Part shown: positions 51,709 through 60,402 of the stretch, piece by piece
Numbering within the stretch: position 1 is the first letter of the stretch
Layout: each line of letters opens with the position of its first letter
Assembly: GCF_000359585.1 (NCBI RefSeq)
Contig: NZ_APMH01000019.1
Span: 1-64,000, forward strand
DNA from: Clostridium tyrobutyricum DSM 2637 = ATCC 25755 = JCM 11008
Lineage (GTDB): Bacteria > Bacillota > Clostridia > Clostridiales > Clostridiaceae
Direction: 5' to 3'
Length of the DNA: 64,000 nt
The notes under the pieces: generated by a model
What the model saw: the letters and a program-made list of their open reading frames with translations, nothing else
Database searches by the model: none
Told to the model about the DNA's origin: nothing
Program-made: the position numbers and the translations under genes

Positions 51709-51914
51709 TATTTATCCTCCAATCCCTTTTCAACTTCCAACATTTTTCCAAGAGCTAGATCCTCATTTATAATTACCATTTTACATTGTGGGCATTGCAT
51801 AAGCTCTACTTCAAATCGTCCTCCAAGATAAAGTACGCTTACCTGTTTGAGTTCCAATTTTTTATGACATCTATAGCAAATCCAGCAATCATCTTGATCT
51901 ACATCAGTATTCAT
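51708..51914 (-). CDS. Small zinc-ribbon redox protein
   Basis: This 68-residue protein has two Cys pairs, WICYRCHKKLE and LMQCPQCKMVII, separated by a beta hairpin, as in zinc ribbons or rubredoxin-like sites. It has an acidic C-terminal helix. The gene shares one base with the methyltransferase start and lies 2 bases after the FAD oxidoreductase. By position and size it resembles the DVU_1557-type redox protein. It could carry electrons or hold a metal for cofactor maturation; neither is proven. Confidence 0.8.
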   Translation of the reverse strand: MNTDVDQDDCWICYRCHKKLELKQVSVLYLGGRFEVELMQCPQCKMVIINEDLALGKMLEVEKGLEDK

Positions 51915-51916
51915 AT

Positions 51917-54190
51917 TTATTCCTCCACTATTTCCATTCTATGAGTATAAACACTATGAACAACTAACCCTTCATCCTTTTTCTCGTATTCTACCCAATG
52001 GGTCACGTTTCCAATTCTAAGCCTGGCCAAATAATGTGAATTTTTAGTATTAATAAACTTTTCATTATTTTTTTCCGCATTATAGATAACTTTTTCAACA
52101 TCTTCAAGAAGAATAAACCTATCATTCATACTCTCTTTTACATCATTAGATATTATCAAATTTAAATTATAGATTACATTTGGAGTATCAACTTCTTCAT
52201 TCCATATATTTTTTAACAAATTAATTTTTAAAAGGATTCTGTTTTTATGTCTTTCTGAAAGAGTGGGTGCCTTTTTAAGAGAAACTTTCTCAATATTATC
52301 ACTATATATCAAATCCAAAATATGATATGTTTTCTTGCCTTTAGATACAAATAAATCCTTGCACATAGCACAATAAACTAGATAATCTTCACTGCTTTCC
52401 TGAATCCTGTCATTTACAAATTCATCCGACTGCTCTCTATTAGCAAAATATACAAGGCCCCCATATCCGCAGCACTTTGTCTTCTCTCTTGAATATTTCA
52501 ATTCTTCTACAGTATATCCTAAATCTGATACTATATGTCTTATACTATTATGAATTCTATTGTTATGCCTTGTAGTACATGCATCATGTATATTAAGTAC
52601 ATGCTTTTTAGAAATTTTGTTTTTAATAGGAATTCCACGTTTATCCATAACCTCCCATAAGGAAATATATTTTATTTCAGGCATGTATTTTTCAAAAACA
52701 CTACAACAACTAGAACAAGCTAATATAAAAATAGGTTTTTTCATAGCTTTCCACTTATCTCTAATGTTTTCTACATTGAGCTTCATCAAGTCCTGTCTTC
52801 CTGACCAATCTGCAGGTGCTCCACAACATCCTAAGAAAATCCCTACTCCTCTTTTAATATTTGATATAAGATATTTATAAGTCTTTTCAATATACTCAGG
52901 CTGTGATGCTGAAAGCTGACAACCTGGATAAAATACATATTTTACTTCATTATATCCCGGCTGATTTTTTACCATATGAAAGTATTTGCTATTGCTGAAT
53001 TCCATATCTTTCAAAGCAAAATCATGGGCAGATATTGGCATTCTACCTCTCTCTACCATACTTTGTCTTGTTTCCTGTATTATTTCTTTCATATCTATAC
53101 AGGATGGACAGACCTCCTTGCACAGTCCACATAATGTACATGAATTTATTATTTTATTAGCATAATGGTTTCCAAGAACTATAGTCTCATTATGATTTAT
53201 CTCCCGTATGTATTTCTTGGGAACCCTGTTATATTTCTTTAGATGGCTGCAAATTTTTACACAATTCAGGCATTGACATTTAAGGCATCTTTTCGCTTCT
53301 TCCACAGCTTCTTCTCTTGTATACTTATCTCCTTTTCTTTCTACCTTTCCTTGAAATTCAATAGTATCTGTGTTGATTACCAAAGGTGTCATATAAGTTC
53401 CTTCTTTTTCTCTGGCAACTGTAATGGAGATTTTTTGTATATACCTATCCATTGAAATTGCAGAGCTCATTGCTGAACTTACAGAATATATTACGGAATC
53501 ATTTTGATTAAAAAGTCTTCCTCCTACAAATACAGAGGATTTGCCAATTTGATGTGTTTCATGATTTATTTCTAAATTTTCATCCCATATTCCAGTTCCA
53601 AGGTAAACTGCATCAAATTGTTCTGATATATTCCTCAATTGAACTTTATCAACTTTTGTATTATAATTAATCTCAATATTTCTATTTTTAAATTCATTTA
53701 ATCCTATTTTTATAGATTCCCCAGTAAGGTCTTTACCTTGGTGAGTCCATATTCTTCCACCTATTTTTTCAGTACATTCATATATTGTTACATTATATCC
53801 TTTATTATCAAGACTGTTTGCGGCTACTATGCCACTTAACCCACCACCTACTATTGCAACTCTCTTGTCATTTTTAGGTATTGAGAAACCTTTTCTTTTA
53901 GAAACAAATCCTAAATCTACAGTAAGCTTTTCTAAATCTCCTATACTTATGCTTCCACCTATATTTTCTCTTACACATACTTCTTCACATGGATGATCAC
54001 ATATTTTCCCTATTAATCTTGGAAAGGGAATCTTCTTGCTCATAACTTTATATGCTTTTTTAAAATCACCATTTTCTATTTCTTCCATAAAAGATCTTAA
54101 ATCAACATGAACAGGACAAAAAGCTGTACAGGCAGATGGTTCATCAGTAATACACATATCACTCATTTTTAATAATTTATTTGAATCCAT
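51917..54190 (-). CDS. FAD-dependent oxidoreductase with Fe-S and CCG domains
   Basis: This 757-residue protein combines a GltD-like dicluster-binding start (TAFCPVHVDLRSFMEEIENG, GKICDHPCEEVCVR), an FAD/NAD domain (VAIVGGGLSGIVAANSL), ferredoxin-type motifs (RCLKCQCLNCVKIC and SCTLCGLCKEVCPSCIDM) and two CCG modules as in heterodisulfide reductase HdrB (YPGCQLSA...FLGCCGAPADWSG, and HDACTTRHNN...KCCGYGG). It ends with a domain of about 130 residues without a known name. It is a strong candidate for the electron partner of the flavin-free hydroxylase encoded upstream. The ATG at 54190 follows GGAGG. Confidence 0.88.
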   Translation of the reverse strand: MDSNKLLKMSDMCITDEPSACTAFCPVHVDLRSFMEEIENGDFKKAYKVMSKKIPFPRLIGKICDHPCEEVCVRENIGGSISIGDLEKLTVDLGFVSKRKGFSIPKNDKRVAIVGGGLSGIVAANSLDNKGYNVTIYECTEKIGGRIWTHQGKDLTGESIKIGLNEFKNRNIEINYNTKVDKVQLRNISEQFDAVYLGTGIWDENLEINHETHQIGKSSVFVGGRLFNQNDSVIYSVSSAMSSAISMDRYIQKISITVAREKEGTYMTPLVINTDTIEFQGKVERKGDKYTREEAVEEAKRCLKCQCLNCVKICSHLKKYNRVPKKYIREINHNETIVLGNHYANKIINSCTLCGLCKEVCPSCIDMKEIIQETRQSMVERGRMPISAHDFALKDMEFSNSKYFHMVKNQPGYNEVKYVFYPGCQLSASQPEYIEKTYKYLISNIKRGVGIFLGCCGAPADWSGRQDLMKLNVENIRDKWKAMKKPIFILACSSCCSVFEKYMPEIKYISLWEVMDKRGIPIKNKISKKHVLNIHDACTTRHNNRIHNSIRHIVSDLGYTVEELKYSREKTKCCGYGGLVYFANREQSDEFVNDRIQESSEDYLVYCAMCKDLFVSKGKKTYHILDLIYSDNIEKVSLKKAPTLSERHKNRILLKINLLKNIWNEEVDTPNVIYNLNLIISNDVKESMNDRFILLEDVEKVIYNAEKNNEKFINTKNSHYLARLRIGNVTHWVEYEKKDEGLVVHSVYTHRMEIVEE

Positions 54191-54259
54191 GTATTTCCTC
54201 CATTTCTTTTGATAAATGGAAACCAAAATTTTTATTTAATAGATTACGGTATTTGAAAT

Positions 54260-54294
54260 AATAGTATTTAATCTCTCCAAGATTAAATACTATT
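54260..54294 (-). other. Intercistronic hairpin between oxidoreductase genes
   Basis: AATAGTATTTAATCT (54260-54274) and AGATTAAATACTATT (54280-54294) are perfect 15-base inverted repeats with a 5-base loop. On the minus strand only a weak T-stretch follows, so it may lower downstream transcription, or protect the upstream mRNA, rather than stop the operon fully. Confidence 0.65.
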
Positions 54295-54325
54295 ATAGGA
54301 TTAAATGCTTTATTTAATATAGCAT

Positions 54326-57049
54326 CTAAAGTTTCTTGAGTGCAGCTAAAATTTTATCAGGTTTTGCCGGCAACTTAGTTATACGTACTCCACAGGCATC
54401 ATAAATTGCATTTACTATTGCTGCATGTGGTGCTGAAAGCGGCATCTCACCTGCTCCTGAAGCACCAAATGGTCCATATGGTCTAGGTGTCTCCAAATAT
54501 TCTATATTTATATCATCAGGCACATCTCTTACTTGAGGTATTCCACAAGCTGTAAGTGTAGTATGTTTTTTAATGTCTTCAAAATCCTCACTCAAAGCCA
54601 ATCCAATACCCTGAGCTAAACCTCCATACATTTGCCCGTCAACTATAAGTCTATTTATTATAGTTCCAACATCAGACAACATACTTAAACCTGTTACTCT
54701 TGCCTTTCCTGTTTTAATATTTACCTCTACCTCTGCTAAAAGTGCTCCATACATATAGCAAGGGAAGGGATTTCCCTGACCGGTATGCACGTCGGCTGCT
54801 GTACAAGGTGCTGTCCATTTACCGCTATATTTAACAGGTAAATTCTCAGCTATCATTTCATCATAAGTTCTGTAAGTTCCATCCGGATTTTTAAGTGCCG
54901 TTACTAGATTTTCACAAGCAACTCTTGTAGCATTTCCTGTTAAAACATTTGAACGACTTCCACCTGCCGGACCACTATCTGGAGTTTTCTGCATATCATT
55001 CATAACCAATTTTATCTGTTCCGGTTTTATGCCCAACTGTTTTAAAACTTCATAACTTATAGTAAGTGTTCCCATATCTGCTCCCTGTCCATGATCTTCC
55101 CATGAATTGCCTACAGATACACCTGTTGGTGTTATTTCAGCCCAGGCTTCAGACGTATCTGCTCCATCAAGTCCTGAACTATACAGAAGTAGTGCTATAC
55201 CTGAACCATATTTCTTGTCTTTGCTAATTTTATTTTTTTCTGCTGCTGCCTTTTTAGATTTTTTATACTGAGGTCTCAATTTGTCCAACATATCCGGAAG
55301 ACAAATTACATCCGGCTCACAACCTGTCGGAGTAGTAGAACCTTTCCTATAAACATTTTTATATCTCAATTCCAGTGGATCTAATCCCATCTTATCTGCC
55401 AATTCATCAATCAATACTTCTGATGAAAACAAACTCTGTGGTGAACCATATCCTCTAAAAGCTGAACCCCAGGCATGATTTGTACAAACTTCCCTACCTT
55501 CTCCTCTTATGTTTGGTATATCATAACCTGCACCTATAAATTGTGCACCTCTTGTGGTAAGCATATCACCAAATTCACAATATGGTCCGTGATCAACTGA
55601 CCAGTCTGACTCTAATGCCAGTAATTTTCCATCTTTATCTGCACCCATTTTAACATGCATAAAAAATGGAGATCTCTTTCCAGTATAAGTTATCTGCTGA
55701 TACATATTAAATCCTAAATATACCGGTCGTTTTGTTATTAATGCAGCAACACCTAAAAGAGCTTCAATAGTTGGACTGAATTTATATCCAAAAGTACCTC
55801 CTGTTGGATTCTGTACTATCTTCAATTTTTCAAGTGGAATTCCTATTCCTTCTGCTACCATGGCAGCATGTACATGTATTCCAACACTTTTTGAATGAAT
55901 AACTAGTTCTTCCGACTCATTTATATATGCAAAACCAACGTCTGGTTCAAGTGGAAGATGTGGCTGTCTACCTACATAAAAATCATCCTCAACTACATAA
56001 TCCGCCTTTTCCATTATCGAGCTGGTATCTTCTCCTTTAACTACTTCAGTTTCAAAAAATACATTTGGAGTTCCAGGATGAATCTCGATAGCATCTTCAG
56101 CCATTGCAGCTGGTGCGCTCATATAAGCTGGAAGTTCTTGAATTTCTACCTTAACCTTGTCTATTGCCTGCTCTGCTTGATATTCCGTATCTGCAAGTAT
56201 CATAGCTATAGCATCACCAAATTGGAATATCTTTTTATCATTCAATATAGGTCTTTCCTTTCCATCGCCCTTGTTATTAGGAAATGCCAGTCCATTTATT
56301 CTATTAGTTCCTGGAACATCCATGTATGTTATAACTTTATATACTCCCGGCATTTTTTCAGCTTCTGATGTATCTATTGATAAAATATTGGCATGAGGAA
56401 CTTTAGCTTGTACCAACTTAATATGAAGTGTATTTTCAGGAAGTTCCAATCCCAAATCCGCACCAAATCTCCAATTTCCAGTTACTTTTGCAACAGCAGA
56501 AGGACGTATAGCTTTTGTTCCTATAAGGCTATCACCTTCTTTTAGTTTAAACCATAAATCCTCCTTTTTTACCTCACCTCTCATAAGCCTTGCAGCATCC
56601 ATTACTGCATCAACCAAAGGTATATATCCTGTGCATCTGCATATATTCCTATGCTTTTGGAACCAATCTCTTACATCCTGTCTAGTAGGATTTATATTTT
56701 CATCAAGTAATGCCTTGGCAGATACTATAAATCCAGGAGTACAAAAACCACATTGTGCAGCTCCATGAATCATCCATGATAATTGAAGAGGATGTAAGTC
56801 ATTTGCAGTTCCCAATCCCTCAATAGTAGTAATTTCAGCCTCTTCCTCCACTCTTTTCATTCTTGTAATGCAAGCTCTTACCACCTTTCCATTCATTATT
56901 ACAGAACAAGCTCCACATTCACCTTTACCACATCCCACTTTAGTGCCTAAAAGATGAAGTTGTTCTCTAAGAACTGTTGACAACATTGTTTCAGGTGTTG
57001 TTATGACAATTTTTGGAATGCCATTAATTATTAAAGTCGTATTATACAT
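54326..57049 (-). CDS. Molybdopterin-dependent aldehyde oxidoreductase (Mop-like)
   Basis: This 907-residue protein has the length and domain order of Desulfovibrio gigas aldehyde oxidoreductase. Two [2Fe-2S] clusters are bound by CGKGECGACSVIMNG and by CGFCTPGFIVSAKAL plus RNICRCTGYIPL. The molybdenum domain has GGTFGYKFSPT, SAFRGYGSPQSLFSS and the catalytic Glu in GASGAGEMPLSAP. No FAD domain is present. It would oxidise aldehydes or related substrates. The ATG follows AAGGAGG. The next genes supply a flavin oxidoreductase and maturation factors. Confidence 0.93.
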   Translation of the reverse strand: MYNTTLIINGIPKIVITTPETMLSTVLREQLHLLGTKVGCGKGECGACSVIMNGKVVRACITRMKRVEEEAEITTIEGLGTANDLHPLQLSWMIHGAAQCGFCTPGFIVSAKALLDENINPTRQDVRDWFQKHRNICRCTGYIPLVDAVMDAARLMRGEVKKEDLWFKLKEGDSLIGTKAIRPSAVAKVTGNWRFGADLGLELPENTLHIKLVQAKVPHANILSIDTSEAEKMPGVYKVITYMDVPGTNRINGLAFPNNKGDGKERPILNDKKIFQFGDAIAMILADTEYQAEQAIDKVKVEIQELPAYMSAPAAMAEDAIEIHPGTPNVFFETEVVKGEDTSSIMEKADYVVEDDFYVGRQPHLPLEPDVGFAYINESEELVIHSKSVGIHVHAAMVAEGIGIPLEKLKIVQNPTGGTFGYKFSPTIEALLGVAALITKRPVYLGFNMYQQITYTGKRSPFFMHVKMGADKDGKLLALESDWSVDHGPYCEFGDMLTTRGAQFIGAGYDIPNIRGEGREVCTNHAWGSAFRGYGSPQSLFSSEVLIDELADKMGLDPLELRYKNVYRKGSTTPTGCEPDVICLPDMLDKLRPQYKKSKKAAAEKNKISKDKKYGSGIALLLYSSGLDGADTSEAWAEITPTGVSVGNSWEDHGQGADMGTLTISYEVLKQLGIKPEQIKLVMNDMQKTPDSGPAGGSRSNVLTGNATRVACENLVTALKNPDGTYRTYDEMIAENLPVKYSGKWTAPCTAADVHTGQGNPFPCYMYGALLAEVEVNIKTGKARVTGLSMLSDVGTIINRLIVDGQMYGGLAQGIGLALSEDFEDIKKHTTLTACGIPQVRDVPDDINIEYLETPRPYGPFGASGAGEMPLSAPHAAIVNAIYDACGVRITKLPAKPDKILAALKKL

Positions 57050-57076
57050 TATAAATTCCTCCTTAAAAAATATTTA

Positions 57077-58105
57077 TTATATAGCACATTTTCCAAATCC
57101 ACAGTTGGGAAATGAACACTTTTCACATTCAATACACAAACCTCCATGACCAAGCTTTATTATATCTTTCCTGATAACTTTTTCACCTGCTGCAAGTCTT
57201 GGTACAATCAGGTCAAAAATTGTTCTTTTATTATACATTACACATCCTGGCAACCCTAAAACTGGTACTTCATTTATATAGGAAAGTAAAAACATTGAAC
57301 CTGGAAGTATAGGTGCACCATAGGATATAATCTGTGCCCCTGATTTCCTTATTCCTGTAGGTGTTACATCATCTGGATCTACAGACATTCCACCAGTAAC
57401 CGTAATCATATCTGCTCCTTCTTCTATAAGTTGTGTTATGGATTTTGCAATCATTTCTGCATCATCCCTTGCATATAACTGCTTTATTATATTACAGTCA
57501 AGTTCTTTAAATTTCTGCTGTATGACAGGTCCAAACTTATCCTTTATCCGCTTATAAAACACTTCATTTCCTGTAGTAACTATACCTATATTTAATTTTT
57601 TTAGAGGTTTGACATCTACAATAGGATAATTTGTTTTACATATATCCTCTATATGCTTTATCTTACTTTCCTTAGTAGTTAGCGGTATTATTCTAGTACC
57701 TGCAACTTTGGCCTCTCCCTGTATAAACTGATTTGTATGAAGTGTAGCAAATGAAATTTCCTCAACATCATTTATTTCCATCAATGCTTCATAATTTATT
57801 TTTAATAATCCACTATGTCTAGAAATAAGAGTTATTTTGCCCTCTGAAGGTCCAAAAAGTTCTATACCTTGCCCTGCTGCTGCTTTAGCCATTCTAATGG
57901 CTGCTTCATTTTCATGTATATATCCTTCTTTTATTTCCATGATATATATATGTTCTTTGCCCATATTAAGTAGTATAGGTATATCTTCCTTCTTTATAAC
58001 ATGGCCTTTTTTAAAAGCAGTACCTTTATATTTTCCAGGAATTATTTGAGTCATATCATGACCCAATACCATTCCCTCGGCTTCTTTTACGGGTAAAAGC
58101 TTCAT
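57077..58105 (-). CDS. MoeA/MogA-like molybdopterin-binding protein with C-terminal Cys cluster
   Basis: This 342-residue protein has a MoCF-biosynthesis domain in the second half: KLNIGIVTTGNEVFYKR, ADMITVTGGMSVDPDDVTPT and PVLGLPGCVMYNKRTIFDLI. The N-terminal part (GHDMTQIIPGKYKGTAFKKG) resembles the binding domains of proteins near molybdenum hydroxylases. The last 20 residues contain a Cys cluster (CIECEKCSFPNCGFGKC), which is not part of standard MoeA and may hold an Fe-S or zinc site. It is the first gene of the cluster. ATG 58105 is 9 bases after GAGAGG; ATG 58114 overlaps that site. Confidence 0.88.
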   Translation of the reverse strand: MKLLPVKEAEGMVLGHDMTQIIPGKYKGTAFKKGHVIKKEDIPILLNMGKEHIYIMEIKEGYIHENEAAIRMAKAAAGQGIELFGPSEGKITLISRHSGLLKINYEALMEINDVEEISFATLHTNQFIQGEAKVAGTRIIPLTTKESKIKHIEDICKTNYPIVDVKPLKKLNIGIVTTGNEVFYKRIKDKFGPVIQQKFKELDCNIIKQLYARDDAEMIAKSITQLIEEGADMITVTGGMSVDPDDVTPTGIRKSGAQIISYGAPILPGSMFLLSYINEVPVLGLPGCVMYNKRTIFDLIVPRLAAGEKVIRKDIIKLGHGGLCIECEKCSFPNCGFGKCAI

Positions 58106-58156
58106 TTTTGTCATCCTCTCTACATTTATAATTTTTCATGTGTTATATATTTATAT

Positions 58157-58173
58157 AGCAATATACATGCCAA
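58157..58173 (-). promoter_or_regulatory. Sigma-54 (-24/-12) promoter of the molybdenum cluster
   Basis: The minus strand reads TTGGCATGTATATTGCT, with GG and GC ten bases apart as sigma-54 requires. It differs from the consensus (TTGGCAcg-N4-TTGCW) by only one base. The expected start near 58146 gives a leader of about 40 bases before the MoeA-like gene. Confidence 0.88.
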
Positions 58174-58222
58174 AATCTAAAGTGTGCATTTTAAATGATT
58201 TCGTTTACACCTATTGCATTTT

Positions 58223-58273
58223 TGTTCATTTTTCGAACAAAATCAGTGAAATTGTCTGTGTATTTTTTGAACA
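58223..58273. promoter_or_regulatory. Two tandem dyads, probable enhancer sites for the sigma-54 activator
   Basis: TGTTCATTTTTCGAACA (58223-58239) and TGTGTATTTTTTGAACA (58257-58273) differ at 3 of 17 positions and are 34 bases apart from centre to centre. The first is a full inverted repeat (TTTTGTTC/GAACAAAA). They lie about 85 and 119 bases upstream of the expected start, the usual distance for NtrC-type activators. Confidence 0.75.
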
Positions 58274-58411
58274 GTGATTTATTATGATACAATATAATAT
58301 ACTATATCTTTTGTAAAGATTTCTAAACAGGCTAATTAATATATCACATTTATTTTTTACCCATGTTATAATAGATTAGACTTTACTTGTCAAAGAATAG
58401 GATGTGTATAA

Positions 58412-60334
58412 ATGAATTTACTAACTGTAGAAAATATAAGTAAAAGTTACAGTGAAAAAATACTGTTTGATAATATATCTCTGGGGATAAATGATGGTGA
58501 TAAAATAGGAATAATCGGTGTAAATGGTACGGGTAAATCAACATTTTTAAAAGTAATTGCAGGTATTGAAGTGCCAGACACTGGTGATATTGTTAAATCC
58601 AATAAATCTATAATAGGATATCTTCCTCAAAATTCCGATTTCAATAATAGCAGGCAATCAACAGTAATTGAACAAATTTTCAAAAGCGGTTCTCCTGTCA
58701 TGGAGCTTTTAAGAGAATATGAAACTACTATTAAGTTGATTAAAGAAAGGCCTGATGATGTAAAACTACAAAATAAACTTTTTGCTCTCAATACAAAAAT
58801 AGAATCCGAAAATGCGTGGGAACTGGAAAGTCAAGCTAAAACTATACTGACCAAGCTGGGAATTACTGATTTTAATGCAAAAATATCTACACTATCAGGT
58901 GGACAGAAAAAAAGAGTATCCCTTGCATCTTGTCTTATAACCCCAGCAAATATTTTAATACTTGATGAACCTACTAATCATCTTGATGATGAAACTATAG
59001 AATGGTTGGAGGAATTTTTAAATAAACGCAGTGGTGCACTCATTATGGTAACCCATGATAGATTTTTTTTAGATAAGATTACTAATAAAATGCTGGAACT
59101 TGATTGTGGAAAACTGTACAGCTACTTGGGAAATTACAGTACTTTCCTTGAAAAAAAAGCTGAGAGACTTGAAATGGAAACTAACAATGAGAGAAAAAGA
59201 GAAAGCCTTATAAAGAAAGAACTTGCGTGGATAAGACGTGGTGCAAAAGCAAGAAGTACAAAACAGAAGGCACGAATACAGAGATTTGAAGATCTGACCA
59301 ATCAAAAATCAGCCATAAACAATTCAAAATTTGACATTGACATTCAAAGTTCAAGATTGGGAAAGAAAGTAATCAATATCGATAATATAAGTAAAAGTTT
59401 TGGAGAAAAAACATTGATCAAAAATTTTTCTTATAATATATTAAATAATGATAGAATAGGAATAATAGGATCTAATGGAAGTGGAAAATCTACATTAATG
59501 AATATTTTAAATGGAGATATACTACCTGATAGTGGAAATATAGATATAGGGCAAACAGTTAAAGTAGGATACTATTCTCAAGGGATCTCAAATATGGATA
59601 TGAAACAAAGAGTAATCGAATATATAAGAGGTACATCGGAATATGCTAAAACTTCTGAAGGTGAAAAAATAAATTCATCGAATATACTTGAAAAATTTTT
59701 ATTTGAGCCTTCAGTGCAATGGACTCCTTTAGGAAAACTTTCAGGTGGTGAAAGAAGAAGACTTTATCTTTTAAAAGTACTTATGGAATATCCTAATGTA
59801 CTTTTACTTGATGAACCTACAAATGATCTTGATATAGAGACACTTACAATTCTTGAAGATTACCTTGAAAATTTTAATGGTGCTGTCATTGCAGTATCCC
59901 ACGATAGATATTTTCTTGACAAAATAGTCAACAAAATATTTGCATTTGAAGGTAAAGGTGAAATAAACCAATATACAAGTAATTACTCATATTTTAGAAA
60001 AATGCAAAAAGAAAAACAGATACATTTAGAAAAAGATACTGCTAAAAATAACACTGAAAAAAAGAATTATAAACAACAGAGTAGGAAGACTTTAAAATTT
60101 TCATATAAAGAACAACTTGAATTCAACAAAATAGATGAAGTAATTGAATCTTTGGAAAAAAGTATATGTGAAAAAGAATCTGAGATAAAAAATGCCGGAT
60201 CCAACTATATGCTTCTTGAAGATCTTTTGAAAGAAAAATCTGTTTTAGAAAAAACACTAGACGAAAAAATGGATCGATGGGCCTATTTAAATGAGTTGAA
60301 TGAAAAGATTCAGGAAAGTAAGAAACATGTATAA
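58412..60334 (+). CDS. ABC-F family ATPase (Uup/YdiF-like)
   Basis: This 640-residue protein has two ABC domains without membrane segments. The first has GVNGTGKST, LSGGQKKRVSLA and LILDEPTNHLDD; the second GSNGSGKST, LSGGERRRLYLL and LLLDEPTNDLD. Between them lies the ABC-F linker with WIRRGAKARSTKQKARIQRF. The C-terminal 80 residues form a coiled coil (about 565-635), as in Uup. ABC-F proteins act on the ribosome; this member may be housekeeping or give antibiotic protection. The ATG at 58412 follows AGGATGTG. It is divergent from the molybdenum cluster. Confidence 0.92.
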   Translation: MNLLTVENISKSYSEKILFDNISLGINDGDKIGIIGVNGTGKSTFLKVIAGIEVPDTGDIVKSNKSIIGYLPQNSDFNNSRQSTVIEQIFKSGSPVMELLREYETTIKLIKERPDDVKLQNKLFALNTKIESENAWELESQAKTILTKLGITDFNAKISTLSGGQKKRVSLASCLITPANILILDEPTNHLDDETIEWLEEFLNKRSGALIMVTHDRFFLDKITNKMLELDCGKLYSYLGNYSTFLEKKAERLEMETNNERKRESLIKKELAWIRRGAKARSTKQKARIQRFEDLTNQKSAINNSKFDIDIQSSRLGKKVINIDNISKSFGEKTLIKNFSYNILNNDRIGIIGSNGSGKSTLMNILNGDILPDSGNIDIGQTVKVGYYSQGISNMDMKQRVIEYIRGTSEYAKTSEGEKINSSNILEKFLFEPSVQWTPLGKLSGGERRRLYLLKVLMEYPNVLLLDEPTNDLDIETLTILEDYLENFNGAVIAVSHDRYFLDKIVNKIFAFEGKGEINQYTSNYSYFRKMQKEKQIHLEKDTAKNNTEKKNYKQQSRKTLKFSYKEQLEFNKIDEVIESLEKSICEKESEIKNAGSNYMLLEDLLKEKSVLEKTLDEKMDRWAYLNELNEKIQESKKHV

Positions 60335-60380
60335 GGAATATGAGGATATATTTGTTTTTACACAAATCTATCCTCATTCC
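60335..60380. terminator. Hairpin between convergent ABC-F and M18 genes
   Basis: The stretches from 60335 and to 60380 form an interrupted stem (GGAATATGAGGATA with TATCCTCATTCC plus inner pairs). The T-run is weak on the plus strand. Confidence 0.5.
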
Positions 60381-60402
60381 CTCTCTATATTACAACTAAT
60401 TA

